64,000 nucleotides of DNA from Bagarius yarrelli (taxonomy: Eukaryota > Chordata > Actinopteri > Siluriformes > Sisoridae): positions 558,001 to 622,000 of the forward strand of contig VCAZ01000070.1 of NCBI GenBank assembly GCA_005784505.1, in the 5' to 3' direction. Positions 14,636-29,600 of the stretch are shown here, piece after piece (within the stretch, counting starts at the first letter, position 1; each line of letters starts with the position of its first letter). A program made the translations under genes and the position numbers. Below the pieces are notes generated by a model that was not told where the DNA came from, searched no databases, and worked only from the letters and a program-made list of their open reading frames with translations.

Positions 14636-17600
14636 CATGCAAGAGAAAGAAACGGAGAGTGAGAGTGGGAACGTGTGTGAATGCCAGATCTGATACAGAA
14701 CAGACGGCTGGACAAACACCCATGTTTGGTAGAGATATTTGTTGTCAGGGTGCCATAAGACATCAGAGCAGGAGATCATAACGACTGAAGCGACCCAGTT
14801 AATTAGTCTGCATGCGGGGAAATGTTAGTAAATATTAGTAAATGTTTTTCTTTGGTCAAACATTAGATTGGAAGTTAATGTGCCATTCATACACAGTCTG
14901 GCCCCGGCATATGTTTGTGTATATTAATATGCTTTGTACTACATTAAGATGTAACTCTGACTCATATAAACACTTTATACACAGACTGCAGATATAGTAT
15001 AGTGTCTTGGATCCTTGGATCCACTAAAAAAATCCTGATGTTGAATGAACTAAGTTGTTTGAGTAAATTTGTCCCCTTTATTAACTGAATAATAAGTGAA
15101 TATATATATATTATAAGTTGACATAACTAGGTGCTTATGTAAACTTAGTCTTAGTGTTAAGTTTAAACTAGAGGGTGAAACGGGAATAGATTTTCAAACC
15201 CACGAAAAAACTGGGGGAAAATCCCGTCTCATCCCAATTACCTTCCGGTGACCCGCGGGATTCCTGAAAAAACAGTTAGCGTCTTGCTTTCATGTCTGAC
15301 TCCAATTTGTTTATGATTTTTACAGCTACAAAGTACATGAGAAAGCCTTCTTCTTCTGTTATATTATTGCCATTGGAATACTAAAGCTTGGTGCATAAAC
15401 AGCCACAGCAAAGCAAACGGGCAGAGAACATAAAGAGTTCAAATTAAATGTAATAGTTTATTGATGTAAAAGGTATATTACTGTGTATAAAAATAGATAT
15501 TATAGTTTTATTACTATTCTTGGTCCCGCCCACTCCCACTGACATTTCTTTCTGTTCCTTTCAAGTTAACTGATTAATTTGTGATTTTCCCCTCTCCTGC
15601 GGGATTCTCACAAGTTCCCCCCAAAAAATATCTCCCTTACAGACAAGACGTAAAACTCTGCCTTTTGTAGTAATCCACAAATCATCACACAAATAGTTCT
15701 CTTTTATGTCCAATCACATTACAGGAAGACCAGTTTAATGTTAGTTTAATGTATTTTAAGAGTTATAAGTGGCACTAACTCTCGCATTATTAGTAATCAT
15801 ATTACTAATACTCATAATTTATAATATCCGCCATAGCATTTACTGCTGTGACTTCTTACATCACCAGATCATTTTTGCCAGGTTTGCCCTGGGTAGCATT
15901 TACAGTATTCATAAATGAGTCATAAATTAAAGGATTTATACAGTGGTTGTATGAAGCAACTATTCATTTTGCTGCCCTGCTTGGAGTTAATTTGTTTCCT
16001 TGAATAGAAACAAAGCTATAGAGTCCAACATCCTGATACTGGTAGTATCTTTTAGGGTGACCCTTCTTTCAGAGCGACCTTATTCATACATTTGATAGAT
16101 TTGATATATTTTATTGAACCGGGCATTTAAGGGTTAAAGGTTTTGCGCAAGGGCGACGCACAACCTTTTCAACTAGCTATTGAACACTTTACCCTCTGAG
16201 CTACTGCTGGGTTTATCAGAGAGGCAGTATGCTGTATAACATGCAGAGAGGGCAGTATGCTGTATAACCCAAAAAAAAAGGCTATAAATAGTTAATGGTG
16301 CTGTGCTTAACCCTTTCTAGCACCAGACTCATTGGCCTTGGCTCATAAAATAAAACATATTTTCCATGTCAACTTAATTGAAGAAGCCTTTATTGTCATT
16401 TTAGCCATATATAGCAGACGCAGTACACAATGAAAGTGGTGGCTCCGTGGTTAAGGTGTTTGATCAGGGTTCGATTCCCAGCACCACCAAACGGCCAATG
16501 TTGGGCCCCTGAGCAAGGCCCTTAACCCCTAATTGCTCAAGTGTATAAATTAGATAAATGTAACTCACTCTGGATAAGAGAGTCTGCCAAAAAGCTGTAA
16601 ATGTAATGTCAAAGGAACGAAACCTTTCTACAGGACCGTAGTGCTACATAAGACAACACAGAACACAGGTGCAAAAACGAAAAGATATTTATGTGTTCAT
16701 GTGGGTGGTGTTTTCAAATGTAATATAACTGGGTAAATTCTTAATATATTAACCATATATTATGTCTATTGCTTGTAGATGAGCGAAATTAAACATCTTT
16801 ATGTGTTTTTCCATAAATCTTTATGACAAAAACCATGAGGGTTAACAGTTCAAAAAAAAAGACTGTACACCACCCACTGGCCAGTTTAACTGTCTCAGTC
16901 CGGATCACTGATGGATGTGGCATCACAAGAATTTACACCATTTGTATTGTGACAACGAGTTGAATGTTCTTCTGTTGTTTTACTGGGCATTTGAACAATA
17001 TTAAAAGCAATGTTTATCTTTTTGACTTTTACTTTTTAAAATACTTTAACGATGTAAAGATTAAAATATATATATTATAATATATATTATAAGTCACCAT
17101 GTGATAACTTTTGTATTTACACATTTCTGAGGCTTTCTCAGTCCTATGCAAATAAATAAAGATTGTTTGTGTGTGTTCCCAGGGCGCTGGTGTTTGTCGC
17201 ACACGGAGCCGGAGAACACTGCAGCGTGTACGCCGACGTCGCTCACACACTGACCCAACACTCCCTGTTGGTGTTCGCCAATGACCACGGTGAGTGACAT
17301 CCTTACTAATCCAAACTATTCCAAGGCAGACATTTTTAAACCAGGCACAGCTGACTCGATTCCAGCTCTTCTACAGCAGTCCTATTATGAGTGTGCATCA
17401 CTTGAACAGGCTGTGAAGAAAGAGAAACAAATCACACAGCTGTATTTGATTGATTATATGCTGTGCCGTACTCGACGTGCCTGTCATGACTCATGCTTTG
17501 AGATACGCTGGCAATGCGAGCGCACACATACAAACTCATATGCACACATTCACAAACAGAAATTCACAGCCATACAAAAACGAATCAGTATGAAGTGTCA

Positions 17601-20600
17601 GTTTGGGTGGGGAGTATGGACAATACAACAAAAGGGACAAGAGAGAAGACAAAAGAAAACGTAGTGAGGAGGAAAGATGAAAAGGAAAAGAATGGGGGGA
17701 AACAAATCGAGGGAAAAATATCGAGCGTGCATGCTCAGAATATCTTAAATGTCACTTGATTTTGGAGTGCCATGGTAACTAATGATTCACTCAGCAAAAT
17801 AACATTCCAAGATAGGTGTGTGTTTGTGTGTGTGTGTGAGTGTGAGAGACAGAGAGATAGAGAGAGAGAGAAAGTGTGTGTGTGTGTGTACAGAACACGG
17901 TGTGTCAGGTCTCGCACTGTGTAGACATTTCTATTGAAAATCATACGAGGCTCCATTAGACAAGCAATTTTCCTCTCCGTAGGTTTCACTTCACCCCCTC
18001 TTACACTTCCACCCTCTTTTCTTTTCTTCCTTTTGTTCAATTTAGCGTCGGTTCCTTCGCTTATTCTCCATTATATTATTAACATGTAGGTGTCTGTCAC
18101 AGCCCAGATAGTACTTTTTCATCTGGTTGATTTCACTTAATACCCATAATTCATTTCTGATCAACGCTCTATCTATCTTTTGTTCTGGCAGTGGGACATG
18201 GGCAGAGTGAAGGAGACAGAATGAATATTAGAAACTTCCAGATTTACATCAGAGACTGTTTGCAGCACATAGACCTGATAAGAGCACGCTACCCCAGCCT
18301 GCCCCTTTTCATCCTCGGCCACTCTATGGTAAGATACACAGTACTCATCCAGCCACCTGCATCCAATTTTGTCAATACGCTTTCATTATGTTCTTCATCA
18401 CACTTCATATGTCCTTGATTATGTCCTTTATCAAGACTTCAGTCTTTTCTGTTTGATATGTTAAGGGCTGGGATGATAAGCTATTTTTTGCAAATTAATC
18501 AAAACATCATTCTGCTCCAGTGTTTGTGATTTGCTTTTGGAGTTAGGATAAGAGTCTGTTTGAAGATTTACATATTCTCCGGTTTACATATTCTCTGGTT
18601 TACATACCAATTGCTTAACCTTCATCTAAAATAGGCTTCGATACGCTTTATTATGCGATAAATTATGTATTGTGCTTGTCTTCAGAAATCCATGCCAAAA
18701 CACAGGATAAAAACAAACCAAACATACAAGCCCAGTCTACACAAAGGCTGTGTACTGGCAAGGGTCTCACGATACGATACATATCACGATACTTAGGTCA
18801 CAATACAATATATAAACATATACATATTGCAATCAACTGCAAAACGTAAAAGAAACATTTTTAATGTAAACCAAATAGCTAATAATACAAGAAATAGACA
18901 TCCGGAGGCGCCCCTATTTTTTCCGCCATGCTGCTTCTAAGACAATGGCTGTATGCGTCAGTGACAACTACAAAAGCAGAGGAGGAAGTTGTTTGACACG
19001 TACTGAGGGTTTTAATTACATTTACATTCATGGCATTTGGCAGACATCCTTATCCAGAGCGGCTTACATTTATCTCCTTAATACAACTAAGCAATTGGGG
19101 TTAAGGGCCTTGCTCAAGGGGCGCAACAGTGACAGCTTGGTGGTGGTGGGAATTGAACCCAGATCTTTCAATTGGCAGTCCAACACCTTACCCACTGTGC
19201 TACTGTGTGTTTTAAACCTAAATCAGTTAAAAAAAATGTAAATGAAATATATTTCGATACTAAAGGTTACAATATTAATACACTAAAATATCCCAATAGT
19301 TAGCTGTATCGCTATTTTTGCACAGCTCTAGTCTACGCAAAAAACTGCCGCATACTCAACAGTCTCTGTAAACTCAAAAGACTGTAGCTCGTATATAGCT
19401 ACTATATGATACTATATATCAAATACTAAAAGTGTATTTGGAACGAGCATTCAAGCTTACTTTATATACTTTAAACGTTTGAGTGCCAAACCAAGAACCA
19501 CTTTATTTTGGTAGGTGGCGAGACGACCAGATTTCATTTTATATTTATATGTCTGGTATTTGGTAGACGCCCCTAACCAGAGTGACTCACAATTTTTTTT
19601 ATAACTGTGTAGTTACAGTTTAAAGCCTCTCTCATGGGTGGCAGCATGGCGGTACTGGGAATTGAACCCACCATCTTCCCATCGGCAGTCCAACACCGTA
19701 ACCGCTGAGCTACCACTTTTTCACTTATTTTACTGAAAATAACAAAAAAATTACTTGGTACATTTGAATGTGAACCCTATAATACTTCTAGATCTACGTG
19801 CCGTTGATTTTGACAGCCCGTGTTCACTCTTATAAAAAAAGAGCAAAGAAAAAAGCACTTTGGGATAGGACAATGCATGATAGTCCATAAAAAGTCCCTT
19901 TTTGCAACCAAAGTGTCCAAACTGCCGTCCACCTCCATTGTGATTGGCCAGCGGAGGCGTGTGAAAGTACTTGGGGGACGGAGGCGTAAACCATTCACTT
20001 CTATGACGGCACGTCTCAGTCCTTATTAATAAACGCAGTTATTAGAGAAAGTCTCTGCTGTGGCAAATATATATTCACTTAACTGTGTTTCCTATAATGA
20101 AGGGGAAGCCTGGCTATAATAAAACTATAAATAAAACTCAGACTTATAATGACAGATGCTACATAATTTCACGTTTTGTGCTGTCTGAAATGTCGAATTG
20201 ACAGTAGTGTTTATTATTATCACTTAAAAACTTCAAATTTCACTTTATAGAGATTCCAGATTAAGTTGGCCGAGTTTTTATAGAAGCTGTAAAAGAGTTC
20301 TGCATCAAGAATCCCTTAAAACCCACATTTTATTCTGTTCACGTTACTATTTCGCATTCGATTACGCAACAGTCGTCCTGCAGTTATGTGCTCTGACTGT
20401 TTATTTCTGGTAAGGTTGTGAGCTACTGCGCTCGACTCTTGCCAAATGACAGAAGGGCAGCCAGCATAACACTCCTGCGGTCCAAACTAAATGTTTAAAA
20501 GTAAGCATGTAACAGTTTACTTTTATTTTTAGACATACCGCTCTAATTGCAATATGTCATTTTGGAAATGTCTCACGGCTGACCAGCAGCAAGAGCTGAA

Positions 20601-23600
20601 ACAGATACAATTAAATTTTTCTAAGTGTCTGCAGTCAACATGATGTAAGGTATTTATAAAAATAAATTATATATGACATTATCGCAACAAAACATAGACC
20701 AGCTGGGTGATCCTTTTTCTTTGCATGCCAATGGCAGTCATGCATGGAGACACGTCACCGTTTTCCATAAAAGCTTGTACTTTCCCATCTGTCACACAGA
20801 GTAGAATTTTTTTTCTCGGATAAGGATTTATCTGTGTGAAATCGAAGAATGTCAAAATATTTTGGAACATCTGTGAGTAATTACTCGTTGTACCATGTGA
20901 TTCTCTGAAATAAAACCCAGCTGGCCTAATGAGTCATTACTGTTCGAACCTATATTTATCATACATCCCTTTTTTGTACCGCTTATTTTACACAGGGTCT
21001 TGGAGAAGCACATATCGCAGAGGATACATACACACACACACACACACAGTTACACAGCTATTCACACACTGTCAATGAACTGGGGGGCAAACTGTCTGTT
21101 GCAGAAAAGTATTTGCAACTGTACTCATTGAAAATGGCTGCAAGGTTCTGTGAGCTGCATGTTGACTTGCAAACGAATTGTACAACCTGACAAGCCTGAC
21201 AAGTTCTGGACCTAAAGTTCTTTCAGGCATGGCAATTACCTGCATGCTTACTTCACCGCTAGTGACCTCAGATACTGCTTAGTGACCCCATTCCCAGGCT
21301 TATGTCACATACGTTGTATGTTTATGTCAGAAATGTGCAGGTTTACGTGCACAGGACTGTGAAATAAGGACAAAATATACATATACCCGTTTTTTTTAAT
21401 GAATATTACAGTTGTGATTTGATTTAGCTTTTAAAAAATTAAACGTATTTAGTGCACAAAAAATGCATTTCGCAATGCAATATCATAGGACAGGGAGGTA
21501 TGACGGTATACTGTATATCGGTAACACAAATTAAATCACCCCAATGGATTTTTCTATTCTGTATATACCGTGACATGTTAATAAGTGGACGTGGCTAACT
21601 TACATGCAGTGCACGTAAGCCTGAGGAAGGGCAGGGCTTGCTAAATTGCTATAGGCTTACATCAAGGGACTATTGGGTCCCCCGGTCAGGCTACCAAAAT
21701 GTATCCCTGCCCTGTTTTCTATCATTTTTGGGCAGTGGAAAGCCACTATCCAAAATCGCATTTAATGGCAACTTTAGTGATAATGTGTGTTTGCCTCGGT
21801 CCGTCTACTATTATATATCAATCACACCCAATTGTCCAAATGTGCATAATAAAAATAGACAGGGCAAAAATAATTAAGTGATCTACAAAGTGACTAAACA
21901 GGCAAAAACTATGTGTTGGCATTGTGTTATTAATTAAAACAGGACAGTAAAATGTTATATCATTGATATGTAATTGTACAGTGGTCCAGTGTGTAGTTAT
22001 TTTAATTGCTTTTTTAAAGCCTAAACTTTGCACATGCATCAAAACTCCAGCGGATCCCTGTGACCCCCAATTAGGGAATAAGCATGTATAGAAGATGAAC
22101 GGATGAATGAAAGCAATTGGTTGTCAAAAACACACACTGCAAGTTATACTGTTTTTTATACTGTGTTTATACTGAATTGTTTATACTGAATTAACCACAA
22201 GCTGATGTCATGTTTGAGCTGAAGCCTGTCAGCGTTATCAGAAGGGAAGGGTGGATGCTGCAATGTTTCAACAATGGACATTGCTATTTTAGGAAACCCT
22301 CTTATCTAATGTTTATAAGAAAGGACAAGTCTGTGGAGCGTTAACAGGTTAGAATAATGATAGTTTATAGGACATGCAAGAGTTTTTAACATATTAACTA
22401 ACCGATCATAAACTGTGTTTACTTTGCAAATAAGATATTTGTAAAGTCCATTTCTTAATGTATAAATTCAGTTTGTTACATTTTTACATCATTTGTTTAA
22501 AAAAAGCCAAAATGTCATTTTATTCTCCTGAGACTTTCGATAGAAGGATTATCATGTTTTGTGTGTGTTTTAATTGTAAAGCATATTTGCTGTAGCGACA
22601 ACAGGACTGTTTTTTTTTTTATAGTTTCCATAAATGTGCTTGTTCCTATGGCGGCCATTTTGGATGCTAGTTTGGAGCTTCTGAGCTAATCGAATAACAT
22701 ATCTAGAAAGCCAAGGATGTCCTCTGTACAAACCAGCAGAAATTTATAGAGTTGCAGAAGAAAAGAAAAACACTTAAAAAAAACAAAATTTCCACCACAG
22801 AGGACACCAAGTCAATTGGATGGGTCTTAGAAGGCTATTGGTTATTAGAGATGGTCAGTTTTATTCAGGACCTCTTTGTTAACTGCCTGAGGGTAAGTTA
22901 AATCAACAGCCAGCAATCCCACAATCCTCTGTTGCTGGGAGACATTGTATCCGATGTTTCTGTTCTTCTTTGTATAACATTAACACTTTCATATCATGTG
23001 TAAAGTAGTAGCTCAGTGGTTAAGACGTTGGACTACTCAGCGTTGGGAGTTTAAATAGCAGGAACGCTAAGTTGCTCCTGCTGAGCCCATGAGCAAAGCC
23101 CTTAACCTTTAACTGCTCCGTTGTATAAATAAAGTAATTGTAAGTTGCTCTGGAAAAGACCAAATGCCATACGTGTGTGGATTTTTAATGTTTTTAGGTT
23201 CTTACTGAAGAAACTATAATCATTTAAAATGAACAGATTTGTATAACAATATAATTTGAATTAAGTCCTTTTCACTAAACAGGTTTAAACAATTAACAAA
23301 TTTATGTAATATGATTTACTATATAATTTTAAACTTGATATTGCAATTACAAGTTTTTTTTTATAAAGCATTGGTATAAAATTGGACTGATCCTAGGGCA
23401 CAGATTCTGAAGCTTCTTTCCTATATATAACAGTACAGCCTCTTTATTGTGTCTTTTCCCAACCTACTCGTCTCACATTTCAGTGTTAAAACCACAGCCT
23501 TATTTATGAGCTCGTTCTTAATTTTTTTATATGTTTGGGTATATTATGTCTTCCCTGTAGGCTGTATTTACTTCAGATTTGTCTTTTTCCACCCCTTTTT

Positions 23601-26600
23601 AGCCTATATAATCTCTAATTGTTACAGGCTTACTTGAAGCGTTAAATCTTCAGCACATTACACAGGACACTAAGACAATGCATCTATTTATTTCTGATAG
23701 CAGTGTATGTGTGTGTGGTGTGTGTGTGTGTATAAAGAGGCAAAAAGAACTTGCTGTGTTCCTCTCTCTCAGTGGGAGACTTGTGAAACATGCCTTAAAA
23801 TCGGTTAACTCCATTCTTGGCTATGTTTGGGTGTCAGCATGTGCTAAATAATTTGGCTCATGTTGCGTGCATATCTGTTTCTCCAATTCACCTTGGATCT
23901 CAGAGATCCTGTTCAGACAAACAATGATCTTCCTTCCCATCACACACACCCTATTTTTCTCATCACTTGATTTGACCTGGGCGTGTGCTGGAAATGATAT
24001 CGGGTACAAGCTAAATGAGATAAGAGGCATCATTTTGGAGACCTCAGTGACTTGTGTGTTTATGTATGTGCTGGGAACCACATTATATGCAGAACCGTAA
24101 TAAAGAACTAATAAAAACAGCCAGAACAAAATGGTCACCCAGTGGCAAAGAAACAAGTAATAAATTCTATGCACTTTCTTAATTTTTCCTATTCTAATAC
24201 CTGATACCTGTTTTCGTTTCATCCCCCTAAGACAGAAAGACAAGTACAGCAATATAACCGCATCAGCGTGTTTTCTTTCCAAGCACCCTGAGGTGTGTGT
24301 GTATTTGTATTTTGCTACAGGGTGGTGCCATCTCTATTTTAACTGCGTGTGAGAGACCGCAGGATTTTGCCGGCGTGGTTCTCATAGCACCTCTGATCCA
24401 GATGAACCCAGAATCTGCCACACCCTTCAAGGTACAAGCCCATCTATACACACTTTTTTTGTTACATACAAATGTTACTGTAAGATTTCAGGGTTGTGCT
24501 TTTGTAGGGAAAATGCCACTGTTTAATTTATCTGTTGTAGAGAGCGAATGTGTGAGTGGAATAAGGAGAGTGCGGTCTGGAGGGGGCTAAGAAAAGTGTG
24601 AGGGGAATGAATAGAGTGCAGTGGGGGGTTGGGGAGGCAGTGGTGTGTGGGGGAAATGAGGAACAGGTGCCAGTGGTTAGTAAGTCAACAGCACTAACCG
24701 CCGGAACATGGCTGAATATGTAAACAAACAGGACGTGATCCAGTCTCTGTATTATTTGTCATGTTTTTTCAAGATGTGATTTGTAATATTTGTGAATTTG
24801 GATAGATAAATGATCATTTTTAACTTAACTAAACACTCCAGGTGCCACCGCCCTGAAAAATGACACATCCCTGTTGAGATCGTTTGTATAAACTGGAACA
24901 AAATCCACAGCAATGTCGTTTATCCAAATTTACAAGGAACGTTTTAGAAACTCATTTTTTAAACCCTCTTTAAGCCTCAATATAAAATGCAAATACACTT
25001 AATGAAGACTAATTAAAGCTTTTTAATAGCAAACATCGTTTACAATGCCTGCTACTGCAATCCATAAGGATAAATATTATACAGATTAATATGACAAATG
25101 AACCCGCAGCACGATTTCAGTAAAATTGGCACAAAAGGAGCCACAGCAGGTTGTATTTCCTTCATAATATGACCCATGATGTTATATTTTAAATAAATTT
25201 TTGCTGTAATATAATTTAACAGCTTATTGATTCTGTCACAGCTTAAGTTTTTCCACATATTTGTAAGAATCAAAATAAGCATTTTAGAATTTTATGTAGG
25301 AAAATGTGGGATTTTTTATCTAGGCTCTATTCTGGGATCCTGCTTTTTCTAGATGTTCTCATTATGGCTTAAATTTATTTTTACATCTTTACTTTTTTTT
25401 TGCAGCATTTTTTCAAAGCCTTCTAATCTACTATCTTTCTTTCTGGTTTTTTGCAGGTTTTCGTTGCTAAAGTCTTAAACCATATGGCTCCCAGCATCTC
25501 TATCGGCTCCATCGATCCCAAGTTGGTCTCCCGGGACCCAAAACAGGTAAAGAACTCAGAATGTGTGTGAAAGGTCATCTGTGTAAGGGGTGTGGCCAAG
25601 TGTCAGTTGCTAAAACTAGTTTTCCATTAACAGAGTTCAGAGAGATCTAGAAGTTCAGAGAGATCTAGAAGTTCAGAGAGATCTAGAAGTTCAGAGAGAT
25701 CTAGAAGTTCAGAGAGATCTAGAAGTTCAAAAGTTTAAATGTGTTTACAAACGACAGGTTTTAAAAATCTCGAAATTTCAATAACTTTAAATGAAACTAC
25801 AATTTATTATATATTATTTTCAGCAAACTCTTTTTAAATGTTTTAATACAATAATGTTATAATCCAGAACACTGGAATGAATTCCAATTTCTTTGCAATG
25901 GTTTTAAAAACTTATTTCGTTAGCAACTCTTATACTATAATTCTTATATTCTTATAAGCTGCTTCGGATATATATATCAATTTTGTTTTTACATTTTTGT
26001 ATATATGATCTGCTAGGTTCTACAAATGATCTATTATAGCTTTAGCTTTTATATTATTGCTCTTTAGTGTTGTTTGAGACACCTAGCATAAAAAAATCAC
26101 ACCTCATTCCATTTATATGTTAAATTAGTTGTTTGGGTCTGTAAGAACGATCAAATAAACTCGTTTTACCAGAAATTTTACCATAGCAAAGCCAGTGTTA
26201 AACTCTGTCAGCCATAGAGAACTAAATTAAGTCACGTTTATTTATATACAATAAAGATTGTGTCAAAGGAGCTTAATACTATAGTAAAAACTCGCTAAAA
26301 CACTCAGTTTAGTCTAACTAGTATCTGTAAATTAAGATTTCCCAACCAAGCAAGTCAGAGGCGACAGCGGCAAAGAACCAAAACTCCATCGGTGACAGAA
26401 TGGAGAGAAGGAAATCCTTGAGAGAAACCAGGCTTTGCTGTAGGACACTAGTAGTGTATAATTGACCACCTGAAACCTCTTTGATAGAACAATCATGACT
26501 GATGTTTGGGAACAGTAAAGTCAGAACGACTAGATATTTTGTTTATATTCACACGGCCAACTTTGATTGTTTGATATTTTTATAGAAATAAAATCAGTTT

Positions 26601-29600
26601 TAACTGATTAAAGGTGTAAGCAAACATGCAAATGTAGTGGCAAGTGGATGCACATTCACAGGCTGGAGGTTGTCTAGGTGATGATCTGGGGAGTATGCCA
26701 AAGCACTCTGTATTCCTACTCATAGTATTGCATGGTTTGATTAGTGGGATGGATGTATTCGATAGCCTGTGGAGTGGCTGTAGCTTTGTGTGACTTGCCA
26801 GGTAATACATTATTCATATATTTGTTAAAGTTCTTTATAAGTCTAAAACCTTTTCTGTGTGTGTATAATTGAAGCTATTCATCTGGTCTATCAAAGCAGA
26901 AATAACTGGTTGTGGTTCACAGCCTATAAAGTATACCAGAGGGTGGGTCTAAATGTCTTTGTTAAGACATTCACCAAGAAAAATAGACTACAACAGCTCC
27001 ACCAAGAACAAGAAAGGGAGTTCAGACAGTACCAAAGAGTAGGTGGTGCTCAAAGAGCTTCTAAAGCACAAAAACAGCAGGAACTTCCTGCTCATTTTTA
27101 ATGTTAAGACTTAAGAGGTCAAAGTTCATAAAGTTAGACATGATGAACAGTGCAATAGAATGAAAAAAACACCTGGAGATTGTATAGTGTGTACATGGAA
27201 AAACATTTTTAAAACGTACATGATCTCGTGTTGTCACAATACCTTCAAAAATATCAGAATTCAATATCATTTTCGATACCACTGGGGAAAAACACTGCCA
27301 CCGTGTTAAAGGGGTAAAATTTAAGGGTTTTTATTGATTTATTTAAAGATAACTTTATTACAGGTTAAGATCAATGACAGTGGGTTTCTTTCACATGAAG
27401 AAAAAACAATCTTGAGGTATTGCACTTGTTCAACAGCCTCTCAGATCCATCGTATATTCAAAAACCAATAAAGGGGGAAAAAAAATATTCGTTTTTACTA
27501 GTAGAATCCAGTAAAAACCAGTAAAATTCAGTAAATTCTACTAGTAAAAAATCATTGTTTTTACTAGTAGAACCAAACACTCTTTTGTTTTAACTAGTAG
27601 AATCCAATCCAAATCCATTCCAATCACAATATCAACAACAGTTCCTGTATACTCTGGTCCAATAAACTATACTGACAGATATAAATTTGGATTTTATTCA
27701 TTCAATCATTCATTCATCTTCTATACCCACTTATTCCCCAATTTGGGGTCACAGGGATCTGCTGGAGTCTATCCCAGCCATCTCTAAAAGGGCGAAATGC
27801 AGGAGGGGTACTTCCTGAACAGGTCGCCAGTCCATCACAGGGCCACACACACACACACACCACTCACTCCTATGGGCAATTTAGACTCACCAATTAATCT
27901 GACATCCATGTTTTTGGAATTGGAATGTGGGAGGAAACCGGAGAACGCAAGCACGGGGAGAACAATTTGGATTTTAATTAGTCAATATATTAGTAGATGT
28001 TTTAATTTAAATTACTTACACTCACATCTGCATATAAAGTATGCATATAACTGCAGTAGTTGTTTCTATTTTATTATTTTATTTTAATTAATTATCTTTT
28101 GATGCATAAAATTGCACAGATTTAAATAGCAACTTTTACTAAGATACTGTCAGTATTGGTTATTGAAACAGAGCTAGGGAACTGTTGTAATTTTATTGAT
28201 TGGTGTTATAAAAGGTTAATAAATACTGAACCAAATGTAGTGATGATTGTTCATTAATGTTGGTTAACACATTAGTGTTTATATGATGAACAGAACAGAA
28301 ATTTAAATTTACAAAAAAATCATTGATCAACACACGTACAGTACATCATTTTTTTTAAAGAATTTTTAAATAATATTTTTTTACGACGCACAACAATACA
28401 TACAATACCTACATACAATTTACTAAAGATTTTCTTGTTAGATAAAACTCTGTTGTACAAGTTTTCTCAGTCAGAATATATTATAGTTCTGAATTTTTAG
28501 GGTTTTAGGGCAAAAAGGCAAAAACACTGATATCAGTAACAATACATTGAGCAATCTTGGTAAATTTTTTAGTGATGTTAAAATGAGAGCAGTTACCAAC
28601 CTCTTGAAATTTTCATATAGGTCCTGGTGTCTGTCTTTCAGGTGCTTTGCTAAGTTAATGGTGTTATCACCTTTTCTTAGCACTGCTTAGTTACGACGCT
28701 TGCATATTGGACTTCTTTGTGTCTTTTTACATTTACATGTTCATTTGCCTCCAATCCAAAATAGTTCCAGACAGCATTCCAGCTGTGTTCTTTATTAGCC
28801 AAAGTTGAACTCTTTAGGATGTTTTATTAAGCAGCTATATATATTCAATAACGTGATTTAAACACAGCGAATAAGATGAGACAGGTACTGTGCTCATGTG
28901 TAATGTATGTCAACTCGCTGTTCGAGCTAGAATCGGTAGTTCGGGAAATAAGTATCTGTACTGTTTCATATATTTCATTGACGAATATCGATATTCTTAA
29001 CAATACTAATATGATCTCTAATTCAAATATTAGGTACTGTAAAATATTAAAGCTGAACATATCAAAGCAATCAAAGGCCCACTATCCAACTAACATCTCA
29101 TTTCTATACAGCCACAAAACAGCTCTCAGTTAGTAATATACCCCTATTGACCTACCTTTGAGTTTTGACTGCATGCAAGTTTATAAGTGACTAAAAAGCA
29201 TTCCCTAACAATCCCGAATAAATTTCTATTACACCAAATACACGAGTATTAACACATGTATAACACTACAGAACGGTGTAATTCTTCACAGTTATAAGCT
29301 TGTTTGGAAGTTAGGGGTCAGAGCACTGGGTCAGCCAACACATGTTGCCCCTGGAGCAGAAAGGTTTAAGAGTTTGCCAATGCTGGGGCTTAAACCCACA
29401 ATATTACGCACAAGTAAACCAGAGCATTTACCACCGAGCCTGCCTTAGACATGCAGTGTGTAGATAGATAAGAGCCTTGTTATGGTTCATGTTTCATGTT
29501 TGACTCAATACTAACATGCAGAATTAAATGTACCTCTTTAATCTCAATCTCCAGGTTTATTCTAATTATAACACATTTACGTTTCCGCCCGTATCCAGAG

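Larger units (their letters stand above)
4120..17182 (+). other. mgll intron 1 (13 kb)
   Basis: Begins GTGAGT and ends TTCCCAG. It carries six copies of the tRNA-type SINE, a DANA-like SINE, a Tc1-like remnant, a LINE 3' fragment, a possible hAT-like remnant and several large GT arrays, listed separately. Elsewhere it is AT-rich with nothing recognised. Confidence 0.85.
18329..24320 (+). other. mgll intron 3 (6 kb)
   Basis: GTAAGA to CTACAG. It holds two MITE-like elements, three SINE copies and one DANA-like fragment (listed). The rest is AT-rich without recognised content. Confidence 0.85.

Noticed and set aside
14173..14779. Long His/Thr-rich open frames
   Set aside because: They are translations of GT/CA microsatellites.
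16465..16480. Possible tRNA gene (B box GGTTCGATTCC)
   Set aside because: No cloverleaf forms around it; the sequence continues into the SINE body.
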